Below are positions 24,538 through 36,044 of a stretch of 64,000 nucleotides of DNA, piece by piece (the stretch's first letter is position 1; every line of letters starts with the position of its first letter). The notes below the pieces were generated by a model. That model searched no databases. It was given only the letters and a program-made list of their open reading frames with translations, and was not told the origin of the DNA. A program made the translations under genes and the position numbers. The DNA comes from Excoecaria cochinchinensis (lineage: Eukaryota; Streptophyta; Magnoliopsida; Malpighiales; Euphorbiaceae), in assembly GCA_947683425.1 (NCBI GenBank), contig CANTUQ010000031.1:1685001-1749000 (forward strand), read 5' to 3'.

Positions 24538-25220
24538 TATAATAATAGTCATCAGGCAAGCATCAGAATGGCCCCTTATGAGGTGTTGTATGGGCAGAGA
24601 TGTAGAACACCAGTGTGTTGGACTGAATTATCAAAAAGAGCTATAATAGGTCTGGAGATAGTAAGAGACAGTAAAGAAAAAGTTAGAGTTGTGCAACAGA
24701 ATTTAAAAGCAGCCAAAGATAGACAACGATCGTATGCTAATCTGAAGCGTAGAGATATTCAGTATGAAGTTGGTGACAAGGTTTTTTTAAAAGTTTCTCC
24801 ATGGCGAAAAGTTCTTCGTTTTGGAAAGAAAGGAAAGTTGAGTCCCCGGTTTATTGGACCCTATGAGATTTTAGAAAAGGTAGGTCTGGTAGCTTATCGG
24901 TTAGCATTGCCGACAGAATTAGCCAAGTTATATGATGTCTTTCATGTATCTATGCTCCGTCGCTACCGATCAGATCCAGCACATGTGCTCAAAGTGCAAG
25001 ATATTCGGGTTTAGTATGATTTTTCTTTTGACAAGGAACCAAAAGAGATCTTGGCTAGAGAAGTCAGGCAGCTTCGAAATAAGTAGATACCATTGGTAAA
25101 AGTGCTTTGGCGATATCACAGTGTTGAGGAAGCGACCTGGGAACCGGAGGAGGCAGTGAGGACTCAGTATCGTCAACTATTTAGATCAGGTGAGAATTTT
25201 GAGGATGAAATTCGGTTAAG
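24538..25220 (+). pseudogene. Element E integrase C-terminus with chromodomain
   Basis: Resumes in frame inside integrase after the DDE core with NNSHQAS and MAPYEVLYGQRCRTPVCW. Then come VGDKVFLKVSPW, the GPY/F-type module (FIGPYEILEKVG) and VFHVSMLRRY, up to a stop at 25012-25014. Beyond it the frame continues with EILAREVRQLRNK, a TAG and ATWEPEEAVR: a type-II chromodomain, the mark of chromoviruses, which directs integration to heterochromatin. The catalytic Asp and Glu residues lie in the deleted part. Two stops make it non-functional. Confidence 0.9.
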
Positions 25221-25231
25221 GAGGGGAGTAT
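25211..25231 (+). other. polypurine tract of element E
   Basis: TTCGGTTAAGGAGGGGAGTA directly before the 3' LTR start at 25232. Confidence 0.8.
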
Positions 25232-27715
25232 TGTAACACCCCGAAACCACCCTAGTAGAGTGAGTCTCTTGTGCGTGTAAATATGTTTAGTTTATTTTTA
25301 GCATGTGTTTATTTTTGGTTAAATTAATTTGTTATTATGCTTTAGTTGGGTTGTGTTCTAGTGTGAGTGAGTGTATTAGAGTAGTGTGTGTGTTGTGGGC
25401 TAAAGTTAGGTGTGAGTGAGTGTATGGGAGTAGTGTAGGATTAAGAGATTAGTCTTGAGTGTAACTTGAAGGATGGGAGTTAGGTGCAGTTAGTATGTGG
25501 CCCAATGGGGAGTTGCCATGTGGCATGGGAAAGAGAAGAAAAGGGACAGCTGTTCTTCTCCTTTATTCTTATCCCGTTTTCTTCTTCTTTTCCTTCTCTT
25601 CCTGTTACTTCTTCATCCTCTTCTTCTTTCTCTTTGTTTCTTTCTATAGTTCTTCTTTTGTTGGCATTGGGTGAGCTGTGGTGAGTTGGGGATAGCTTGA
25701 CTTGGTTGGTAAGTTTGTAATTTAGTGTCCTTCCTTTTTCTTTTCTTTGAGTGAGTTTTATACCTAAGTGTGTGTGTTTGAGTTTGAATTCTTGTTTTTG
25801 CTGGGTTTTGTGGCTCAGAGAGTCCGCCTTAGGAGACGAAAGGCAAGGATATCGCGAGTGGTAGTGGAGCTCGAGATTGAAATGCCATATTTTGAGGTTT
25901 GGGAATGTTTGTGCGTTTTGTGCATTTTTTGTATTTTGATGATTTATGTATTATAATTGGAATTGATGATATGGGTTGTGTGTTTTGGTTTCTATGAGTT
26001 ATGGGTATTGTTTAATTTGAGTTGAGAAGCAGGGGCTGTGAAAGATGGAGTTAAAATGTGGAAATTTTGCATGTTTTCTTAGAAATTACTGGTTTGAGAA
26101 CTCTTGGATTTTGATTTTGTGATTTGCTTGATTTGATGACAATAATGAGTTCAAAGGGCATGTTTATGTTGTGTATAATGGTTTGAATGAAGGATTTTAC
26201 TTAGAGCTGAGTGTTGGAATCAAATGAGAGAGTGGGTTAAAGTGGAGAATGAATTTCTGCAGATTTTGGCGTTGGGAGTGGAAATCCCGACACTGTCGCG
26301 AGGTCGCGACAGAGCTCGGTGATCTCTTTCCCATCTTGCGCACCGAGCTGCGAGCGGCTGGGCGTACGCAGTGGGGACTCCCTGTCGCGAGCGTGACGTC
26401 TTCGCGATCGCGGCAGAGAGCTCAGCGTATTGCCAAGCTTCTGTCGTGAGCGCACGCCTGGGAGTGAGCCCGTGATAGCTTTTGCGTGTACTCACTGTCG
26501 GGGCGCGATGCTTGTCGCGAGCGCGACAGTGATATCTTTTTTTATCTCCATGCAAGCGCGACAGGAGGCCAACTTCGCCTCTATCATGAGCTCGACACCC
26601 TCTAGCTTTTCTTTTTGACTTCTCTTTTATGATTACAATACTTAACTTTCCAATTTGTATTACTTATAGAATTATGTATAGTCTATATATATATATAAAT
26701 GTGTTTATATGCTTCCTACATCATGAATAAAACATGATGCAAACATATGTTGTGAACTGAAATGTGTCTTTGATGATGCATGACCTGCTAGAGTCGAATA
26801 AGTGGATAGTTAGGCATGCCTAATAGAGCTAGCGTTGCTGCAGCTAGTGTATGATTTGGACCTCGATCAGGTCCCACGACTGGATATTCGTGATCCTTCC
26901 GTCTATGATCTTATTTAAGATCCGACGTAAAAATGATTTTGGAACAAAATTAAAAGATTGTTTTGATACCCTCGGGTATCTACGTGTTATGCGAATATTG
27001 TTAATACCTTCGGGCATTTACGCATACTCGTTATCCACTGTTTTGATATAGCAGGTGCAATAGTGTTATTTGTTATTATGTGTGAATTTCTGAATTATTG
27101 CTTAGTGGAAATAATATGATTATAGTGCTATTTTGCGTTAAGTTAATTTATGACATCTTAACAATTAACTATGCCATTTTCTTGTGATTATTTGTTGACG
27201 CCACTATGAGTGGTCATTGTGCATCTTTGTTTCCCCACTAAGCAATTTTCTCTTAGCACGGGTGTTTTATCCGTGCAGGTGTGGAAGGTTTTGAAGGGTT
27301 GAACCGAGGGTTTCGCATCAGCAGGGCCAACACAACTACTTGGATAGAAGATTTTGTAATTAGGCCTTGTATTCTTTTTGTATATATATTATAGTCTTGT
27401 ACTATTGAACCTATGTAAAGGATATTTTATAAATGATTTTGTTATTAGTATATGTAATCATTCTGTGGTGCTGAGGCACTTTTGTATCTTTTGGAATATG
27501 TAAAGCCACTTTTGTCATATTAATGAAATGCAATATTTTGCTCCATGGTCTTTTCTCAGATAAATTATGAAATTTTAATTTATTCATTTGTATATGTAAT
27601 TGGTGTGCAATGATTGATTCTATTTGAGCGTCTGTGGGCGGCAACCCTTATCTACCGGGGACCTCCATCCTCTTTGTAGGGTGAAGTTCTCTACGTGTAG
27701 GTAAGGGGTGTTACA
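25232..27715 (+). repeat. 3' LTR of element E
   Basis: Collinear with 17803-20283 over its whole length and 2,484 bp long. Includes palindrome array 26293-26597, TTAGGCATGCCTAATAG near 26811 and the double hairpin 27238-27275. Differences from the 5' LTR are spread evenly. Confidence 0.92.
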
Positions 27716-28188
27716 GTTGCTATACGATATATGAAATACGCAGACCCCAATCGGGTCCACATGTCTTGAGGCTTCGGTCTCCACATGAAATATATATAAA
27801 AATATATATATGATTTGAGACTTATGTCTCTACAAGTTGGATACTGTGTCCAATCAGTATCAAATTCCTGTATCCACTAGTTAATGAATATCAGGCTATA
27901 ATGTATGGGTCTAATTGTATTCGTTGCTGTTATCAGCATATAAATTGAGCATATGTTACATGTTTATATTCTAGGGATGCAGCTAGATGTAATATGATAA
28001 AGGTAACTTGGTGTAAATGAATAATTGCTTTATATTGTGTACATGTTTATGGTTATAGATAATAGTTTTATACATTAATATGTTAGTATACATGGTGAGT
28101 CATGCAAATAGTTTATCATTTACGTATTTAATTGCAATTTTCTCTCTCTCTATATATATATATGTTGTTGTTTGTCTGTTTCTCCCCA

Positions 28189-28224
28189 CTAAGCAATTTT
28201 GCTTAGCACGGGTTCTTTCCCGTG
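28189..28224 (+). promoter_or_regulatory. double-hairpin element in LTR C
   Basis: CTAAGCA-ATTT-TGCTTAG followed by CACGGG-TTCTTT-CCCGTG and TAGGTGG. Here the first stem pairs A-T where other families pair G-C: a compensated change. Confidence 0.72.
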
Positions 28225-30536
28225 TAGGTGGCGAGTTCCTTTTGGAATCGAACATCTGCAGGTCGGCCACTAGAAGTCTTTGGATGGAGTTTATTTTGTG
28301 TCTTCCGTTGTTTATCTATTTTTGTATATGGATTTGATTATGGAAGATGTACTTTTTGTAATTGAACAACTATTTTGTAGATGTTTTTGTTACAAACTAT
28401 TTTTGTAAAACGATATAGTTATATGTATTTTATAAAGACTTAATATATTTTGATTAAATGTTTCAATGTATCTCATCTTGGTTTGTTTATAAGTTGGTAG
28501 TTTTGGATTCGTATATGTGTTTGCGCGCGTGAGATCTCGGTATCCTTCCAACGGGGGTAACGGGGTGTTACATAGTGAGCTCTCGCTGCTGCAACTCGGC
28601 AACCCAATACTCGGCCACTTCCTCATAGCCTTCACAAACTAGACTTTTCCAAATTCATGCGTTAAAATCAAGAACTCCAACATCGACATCTCAGACTATT
28701 CAATTTATTAGGAATTATTCATTATTTAGACAGTCATATAAATACCATTTGAGATACGAAAGATTAATTTCATTTGCAGTTTATGACACACCTAAAACAA
28801 TCATTTACTTCAAACTTAATGTCATATACAAATTTTAAACTATAAATAAGCCTACACGAGACTTAAATCATTAATAGCTCAATAACATTAATAAATCTTC
28901 TCATACATTCCACATCTATTTCTAACAAGCACCAAGGCATTAACCGAGTTCAGCTGATACATTATCCTTTATGTTTGAATAAATTTATATGCTTTGGTTC
29001 GAACTTGGAAGGATATTCCAAGCTTCCTACGTGTCCCAAAGGATTGGGAATTAGAACCCCATAGTTCTACTAGTTCAACATGCAAATCATAGAATTTTAC
29101 TTCAAATCTCCAAACATAATATAAATCAGGTCAATATTGAATGTATTCGAAAGTGTTCGACTTATTAAACCTTTAAGTACCTTAGTCAATGATCTAATTT
29201 ATAACCTTATTCTCTTGTATTCCTAAGTGATAACCATTTATTTACTATTTTACAAGCTCTAAACATGTGATGAATATGTCTTAGAAGTTCCGATGAAGTT
29301 CGGGTGCATTTCGGGAAGAAAAACACTCCAAATATGCAAAGGAGGGGATGGTCATGGTGGCAACCACTTGGTTGTGACCATGAGGTCTAAAAATATTCAA
29401 TTCTGCCTTGTCTCAACATTGGTCACGGTGGCAATCATTTGGTTGTAAGCGTGACATACCAAAAATAGCAAAACAGAAGCAAAAACTCAGGACTGCTTTC
29501 CACTTAAAACTTCAACCGCCTAAACAGACCTCTAAACCTCATTTTTGGGCCCAACTGCCTCTTGACAAATTAACCTTAGGCTGTTATCTTTCATATAGAA
29601 CAATTTCAAGTCATTTGCACACCTGTATCATCAGATATGATCAAAACAACCTATATTGCTCTCTTGAACCCGGCCAGAGAAGATACCTCTTATTCTAGAC
29701 CATTTTTGGGACAGTTAGGCTTAAAACTAGCTCAAGCGTATTTCTAAGACATTTGTAGGAGTATGTATTAGCTTTCTAATGGAAGTAGTCTCATACCATA
29801 TAGAGTTCTAAAACTCCAAATACATCCTAATAACTGAAGAGAGGTCAGGTGTGTTCTAACACAATATTTCACCCAAAATCCTATTCACATGCACAATTTA
29901 ACAATTTAAACTAACACTCACTACCATCATCATATATCATGATCAACACATTCAAGTAAATTATATGACATGAATATACTTAAACTCATGCATAAATAAA
30001 GAGTTTCCAAACCTCTTTTCCTTTGCTCCCTAATAGCTCAAATGACTGCACCACCCCTTTGCTTTCTTACTCCTTCTTTAGCTTCTCTTGTTTCCTCCAA
30101 ATAAAACAACAAAAATTCAGAGTTCCACTTAAAGTTACACATACCTCTACTCACTTTTAAGGAGAAGAGGAGAGGAAGAGGGAAAAGAATCAACCACTTA
30201 CCTTTCCTAACCAAAACTCCCATCCAATTACTTGAAACTTGGAAAATCCATCTTGGACTTGAATTAAAGGAATTGGTGTCTTTAAGGAGGAGAAGGGGTT
30301 CCCTCTCTCATTTTCTCCTCACTTACCCGGCCAAGAATGGCCTAAAAGCAGTCAAAAGGGTTTAATTATGGCCATTAATGCAATCCTATCCCAATTGCCA
30401 CATGTCACAATTTTGTTGGTTCAATAAAGATTTTTATGCCAAACTTATCTTTTAATCCCTTGTCTTACTTCCTTTCTGTCAATTGGCATTCAACTTTTCT
30501 ATTTCATACATTGGCCCACATAATTAACTAAGTCAT

Positions 30537-32603
30537 TGTGACGCACGCCGGGCCCCGGAGCCGCCCCTCTGACCGCCCGCTTGAGGGCGATCAGGCAATT
30601 GTGGGTCCGTTGGCAACTTGCAATGAATTGCAAGTGCGTCTATTTTGGGCAACAAGGAGGTTTCATGGAGTCGCCACCCAATAGAATATTTGGAAAGTTT
30701 CTCTCACCTCGGAGAGCCTAAGACTACGCTTATTATCCATTTTGGGCCAACCAAAGGGGTCTTGGAGGGTAAACCTCTCTCCCAAAGGAGCCTAGGATTA
30801 ACGTCTAAGTCTCGTGACACAAGAGGTGTCTTGGAGGTCTTAGTGCCAACGAGTGATCGGATAGACCTCTCGCCTCTTTGAGCCTAAAGACCAGAGCCGG
30901 GTTTGGGACTTCTCATCTATTTCTATCTTGATTAATTTTATGATCAAATTTTGAGTTTATTAGTTCACTCTCTCTCCACACGATGCAATTTGATTAAAAG
31001 CGCATTTTATTCACGTGTTAAAGCGATAGATAAATAAAAGAATATTAAATCAAAAAATTACAATAACACTAGGAGCGAAATACAACTCCCATTTGTAAAT
31101 GTACGATACATACATAAGACAGGAGATTATTTATTTTGAGGACTTTGGTCCTCGCATGCATTTATTATAAAAATTATATTTTTATTGTGAATATTTTTCA
31201 TTGGATGAAAAATAGGACATTGGGTCCTTGATTTTATGAAAATCTCCCTTTATTAAATATAAAACATTCATCAATTTTTTTATTTAGCGAGATACAAAAA
31301 GGTATATTCATGTACATAAAATAATTAATAAGTAAACAAATGAGTGAAATAACTAAGAAGGTTAGAAAACTAAACCGGACGGAATCCTCCGAGCATGGTA
31401 GATCACCCCTCGAGCTCAGAACAGTCCAAGAAAATTATATATTCTCATAAAATGTTAATGGGTGTTAATATACAAAAAGTACAATATAAATAAAGCTCTA
31501 AGACTTGAGAGAGATAGAAACAAGGAAAAGAAAAAAAAGGGTAGAAAATATGGAGATAGAACCCAGGGACGGCCACTGCCGAGTGACCGACGGGCGTCGG
31601 TCAAGGTGACCAACGTGTCCCGTCGCTCACTCGAGAGAGGGCGTCTGTGGGAGGGGTGACCGACGGGCGTCGGTGAAACAGATGACCCGTCGGTCAGCGC
31701 TGTCTCTAAAAAACAACAGCGAAACTATTTTTTCAAAGCAAAAACAGATTTTTACCACAAAAACGAGATGAAAAGGATCAAAATAAAGAAAGATAAAAGC
31801 AAAAAGTCAAAAAAATAAGAATAAAAAATAAAGATGAAGTAATATGGTGGAGAAGTCCGGAATATTTACCCTCAGATAATATTTGGATGGATTTTTGGTG
31901 TCGATTAAAGTCCCGCACGCTCCACGAGAAGACAAGATGAAAGGTCAAGAATGAGAAAAATAGATTATTTCCTTCTTAATCCTTCAAAAGACTGAATTTT
32001 GGAATTAAAGCCTTAGGAAAACTAATTAGATTTAGCTCCTTTTTAGTGGTTTGGTTCTTGAAATAAAAGAGATTTCTTAAATTTGTGTTTGTGGGAAGAG
32101 AGAGAAACAAGTGTAAATTTTGACAGAGTTTCCCCCTTTAGAAATTTTTCCAACCCCTTTTTAGGTGGGAAATGAAAGCTTTTATAGGCCAGGGGTGACC
32201 GACGGGCGTCGGTTCAATCCTACTGACACAAGGATTCAACTACGGGCCTGCAACTCTTACCGACGGGCGTCGGAGAGGTTGCGTGTTCCGGGAAATCAGG
32301 TTGCGTGCTCCGGAAAATCAGGTCCCTCCGACGGGCGTCGAAAAATCACATAGGCCGTCGGTGACTCGCAGTGAGCGACGATCTTGCCTTTGACAGATGG
32401 GCAGACCGTTGATGGAGAAAAACTACATCTTTTGACCCAAAAATTCCCCGTTTCCTCCCTCTTTCCTACGAAGACTGAAAGGACACATTTCTCGTGAAGC
32501 AGGGGACCAAAACCTCCGAATATCAACCGTTTGTACGGACTCGGACGTTAATTCCTCATCGGGTAATCTCTAATCCAGACTGCCTCGAGACACGGTGCTT
32601 ACA
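30537..32603 (+). mobile_element. solo LTR X in the A LTR
   Basis: Starts TGTGACGCACGCC and ends GGTGCTTACA, 2,067 bp. Flanked by a perfect duplication GTCAT (30532-30536, 32604-32608). The empty site AAGTCATTCAATTTAATCC is intact in the other A LTR near 10405. Unrelated in sequence to the B/C/G group. The first 400 bp hold three diverged tandem units built around GGAGTCGCCACCCAATA, CTCTCACCTCGGAGAGCC and TGTCTTGGAGG. GACCGACGGGCGTCGGTC palindromes occur at 31585-31602, 31658-31674 and 32197-32365. A second, interrupted copy of the family lies at 57920. Confidence 0.94.
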
Positions 32604-32917
32604 GTCATTTCATTTAATCAATAATTATAAAATGACCAAAATACCCTTACCCTTTATAAATAAAACCGGTCACGTCCTTTATTACAATTAATCACTTTCA
32701 TCATCCAATTACACATTTTAATCACCAAAAATAATTCTTTTCATGTCATTTAAGGCACGATGATATAATTGTCCAATTTACCGAAGCTTGTCGAAACTTT
32801 TGAATTAATGACGGTTATGTCCTTTTTAACACTTCCGTCCCTATCTCAAACACATTCAGTTTCCATTATACCCTAAACTTGTCTTAATCCATCCAGGGTG
32901 TATTTTGAGGTGTTACA

Positions 32918-33839
32918 GAAGAAGTTAATGTGTACTGAGGTAAAAGGAGAGTAGAGTGAGCCGAGTAAAAAATTTAGCAAACACTCCTTTTATGCAAAAG
33001 AGAGAGAGTTGAGGAATGCATACTTAGGAATGAGAGCTTTAGTACTTTTGAGGTTTAAGGACAATTATTTCTCTAAAAGTAATCTTGATCCAAATTTGCC
33101 TAGCTCTTTTTGTAAGTTATTGTAGGATTATGAAGATGTCTTCCTTGAAGAGATACCTCTTAGGTTGCCGCATGTTAGAGGGATTGAACCACAAATTGAT
33201 TTTGTTCCTGGTGCACAAATTCCAAATTTTCCAGCTTATCAAAGCAATTTGGAGGAAATAAAAGAGTTACAAAGACAAGTGGAGGAACTTTTAGCAAAGG
33301 GACACGTGAGAGAAAGCCTAAGTCCTTATGTCATACCTGTTCTTTTGGTACCTAAAAAGGATGAAACCATGCGCATGTGCGTTGATTGTCGAGTAGTTAA
33401 CAAAATCATTGTAAAGTATCACTATCCCATTCCTAGGTTAGATGATATGCTTGAAGAGTTAAATGGTGTTGTAATATTCACTAAAATTGACTTAAAAAGT
33501 GGTTGTAATCAAATTAGGATGAAGTTAGGTGATGAATGGAAAACTACCTTTAAAAGAAAATATGGTTTGTATGAATGGTTGGTTATGCCTTTTTGTTTAA
33601 CAAATGTGCCTAGCACATTTGTGAGACTCATGAACTATGTTTTATGTGACTTCTTAGGTAAATTTGTTGTGTATTTTGATGATATCTTGACTTACAACAA
33701 AACCATAGAAGAACATTTAAGGCATGTTGAACTTGTGTTAGATGTTTTGAGAGAATAACAGTTGTATGCTAATTTTAAGAATGTTTTGTGTTGATATTGT
33801 TATTTTCTTAGGATTTGTTGTTAGTACACACGGTGTTGA
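32918..33839 (+). pseudogene. Element F reverse transcriptase, first half
   Basis: Ty3/gypsy RT copies element RNA into DNA. Seen from about 33129: DYEDVFLEEIP, then in one open frame 33165-33758 FVPGAQIPNFPAY, VLLVPKKDETMRMCVD, PIPRLDDMLEEL, FTKIDLKSG (first catalytic Asp), EWLVMPF and VVYFDDILTY (the xDD palm motif). A stop follows at 33756-33758. The text then continues with a VFLGF-like strand and stops at the solo LTR G insertion at 33840. Upstream of 33129 the frame is full of stops. The gag and protease of F would lie left of element A and are not in the window. The lineage differs from D and E; I would not go beyond Ty3/gypsy. Confidence 0.88.
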
Positions 33840-34591
33840 TGTAACATCCCAAATAGGGCCTAGTTGGAATTTGCATGTTTAATTGGATAATTAAGGGTAT
33901 TTTGGTAATTGTGCAAGTGACATGGAATTTATTTGAGGACTTAATTGAAGTGAATTAAAGTTGAGTAAAGGAAAGAATTTATTTTAGTGAGTGATGTGTA
34001 GATTGCCAAGGACCAATTAGAGATTTGCCAAGTATCAAAGGGAAATAAGTCAAGGACTTGTTACTTTAGACCAATTAGAGCATGCTACCTAGGATTGGGT
34101 TGTTGGGAGCATTAAATGAAGATTTGAGAGAAGGAGAGAGGGAAACCAAGAAAAGCAGAATTTCTGCCTTCTCGCTCACGCCTCCAGCCCTCTCTCTATC
34201 TCTTCTTCCTCTTTCTCATTTCTTTCTTTCTTGTTCCTGGCTTCTCTTTCTTTTGGGTGGTGTCCTTGTTTTTCTAAGCTGGATTAGAGGAGGTTTTGGG
34301 ACTCTTAGTGAAGGTATGTATGGGATGTATGGTGCTCTATTTTCTCCTACTAAATTTTGCATGTGTGGCCTTCACTTTTTCTTGATTTGAGTGGATGTGC
34401 TGGTTTGATTTAGTGTTTGTTTTGGTTTGGTTTTGTGGAAGAATCTGAAGAGAGAAGAAAGAGCAAAGGCAAAGAGAAGGTTGGGGTTTGATCAAGAGTT
34501 ATTGAAGCTTCATTTTGAGGTATGGGAGTTTTTTCGCCCTATTCTTGTTTTGGGTCTGTGCTAAGCTTGTGATTTATGGGAATTTGAGTGT

Positions 34592-34624
<33 letters not shown>

Positions 34625-36044
34625 AAATGCATGTGTTAGTTGAGTAGTGATGGGAATGTGAAATGCTATTGTGTTTGCATGTGATTTTTTAAGTTAATGA
34701 ACTTGAATTGAATGGAAAAACTCCTGGGTTATGTTTGATTATGTTAGTCTCAAGATATGTTAAGTTTATATGTGTTATAAGTGTGCTTATTGATTTAAAA
34801 TAATCATGAGCAAGTTTTGAATGCATTGGAGTGATGTATTAACATGGCATTGCATGATTGAGTGGTTTTGAGATGGAATGATTTGAGTGTAGAGCAGAAA
34901 AATAGAGTTTCTGGGCGATTTTGGGCTCTGTCGCGAGCGCGACAAAGTGCGAAATGGCCACCGATGTGCTGAGGAACCCCTCTATCGCGACCATGACCCT
35001 TGTCACGAGTGCTAGAGAGAGCTCAGTAGGCCAAGCTTTTTTTGTTGAGGTGCCCTGCTCTGAGTCGTGTAGGCCAGCACGACTCGGCGAGACGTTTGGC
35101 ACTGTCACGAGTCGTGATGCCTGTCACGAGTCGTGATAATCAGCCAGCACAACTCATGCTAGTGAAGTTTGTAACGAGTCGTGACTTGCTGCATGACTCT
35201 TGACAGCTTCCTATGTGAGGATGGCTTTATCACGAGTCATGGCGCCTATCACGATTCGTGATGGCAAGCCCCTATCATAAGTCATGACATCGTGCATGAC
35301 TCGTGACAACCTCCTCTCCCATAGCATGTCTCTGGCTACTGTCGCGAGCGCGACAATAACCCATCCTGCCTGCCCTATTTTCTAAAATGGATCTTCTTGT
35401 CTCATTCTGCAAGGTATCTCACTAGTGCATGGTTCAAGTTTTTGGCTAATGCCTTGATAATATAAATGTTTTAGATTTATGAAAGTGATTATTGATATGA
35501 TAGTGTTTTGACTTGTGATTTTGTGTATCGTCTAATGTTATATTCCGAGTGAGTTAGTTGAGCCTGAAGTGTTATAATAGTGGATAGATAAGCATGCTTT
35601 ATAAAGGGATAGTGAGTGCAGCTGCCTATGTTGGCCCCGTTTGGGTCTTACGGCGACCTCCGTTATGGTCTTAGTGAAAAATGTTTTGAGACTTCGATCT
35701 CCCTTACTACCTTCGGGTATGAAAATGTTTATTTTGAGGCTTCAGTCTCCCCTGTAGTCTTCCCGTATCCACCACCAGTGAAATTCTGGCTATGTATAAG
35801 AGGCGTGATTTTATGTTCAGTGAAGTGTTAAGTCTTTATATGAATGATATCCGGTTAGTGTTTATTTGTATTAAGATTCTGATATCTCTGACTTTTGCTA
35901 TCAGAGTGATTTCGTTATGCTTATGCTTATATTTATTTTTATATTCACATGTATGTATGTATGTATATGTATTGTGTATGTATCTAGTGTATTTGTGTGC
36001 GTAGCGCTCCGGTATCCTTCCAACGGGGGTATCAGGGTGTTACA
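33840..36044 (+). mobile_element. solo LTR G inserted in element F pol
   Basis: Starts TGTAACATCCC and ends TCAGGGTGTTACA after CTTCCAACGGGGG. It is flanked by GTTGA (33835-33839) and GTTAA (36045-36049), a 5-bp duplication with one change. Removing it joins the F RT frame (THGV then VDNEKVKAI). It belongs to the group of B and C by its first 40 bp, but is only 2,205 bp. It lacks the double hairpin, which looks deleted between about 35830 and 35990. Contains AAG|GTATGT at 34313, a TA/TG microsatellite at 34594-34624 and the array 34929-35354. Confidence 0.92.
34929..35354. repeat. palindrome array, mixed TCGCGA and TCACGAGTCGTGA types (LTR G)
   Basis: The outer copies are TGTCGCGAGCGCGACA; the inner eight or so are variants of TCACGAGTCGTGA or ATGACTCGTGACA. 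One LTR thus holds two related palindrome types side by side, a possible intermediate between the arrays of B and K. Confidence 0.82.

Larger units (their letters stand above)
17803..27715 (+). mobile_element. Ty3/gypsy chromovirus element E (Tekay-like), deleted inside
   Basis: Two LTRs of about 2,480 bp (17803-20283, 25232-27715), PBS 20289-20300, gag, protease and the start of RT. Then comes a foreign LTR fragment J, the integrase C-terminus with chromodomain, and a PPT. Flanks GCTGC (17798-17802) and GTTGC (27716-27720) are a 5-bp duplication with one change. RT core, RNase H and the integrase catalytic core are missing. The LTRs differ at several percent of sites by eye, so E is far older than K. 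Confidence 0.92.
13658..28572 (+). mobile_element. solo LTR C in the A LTR, itself hosting D' and E
   Basis: Starts TGTCACACCCC and ends GGGGTGTTACA, flanked by CAGTG (13653-13657) and TAGTG (28573-28577), a 5-bp duplication with one change. Removing D' and E leaves about 2.6 kb: 13658-15233, 17642-17802 and 27721-28572. The start resembles LTRs B and G (GGCCTAGTTGGAATT after the CCC). It carries a pyrimidine tract, AG|GTAAGT at 14140, its own palindrome array 14709-14955, the GAGTGCAGCTGC motif interrupted by E, the double hairpin 28189-28224 and CTTCCAACGGGGG near the end. Confidence 0.88.
12366..32917 (-). mobile_element. 5' LTR of element A (minus strand), opened by solo LTRs C and X
   Basis: Starts TGTAACACCCC at 12366 and ends GGTGTTACA at 32917. 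After removal of C (13658-28572) and X (30537-32603) about 3.5 kb remains, collinear with 4616-10720. At 13650 the LTR text breaks off in GACAGTG and resumes at 28573 with TAGTGAGCTC, matching the uninterrupted copy near 8450. Element A therefore spans from before 4616 to 32917 and is inserted in element F pol, whose reading frame starts again just after 32917. Confidence 0.88.
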
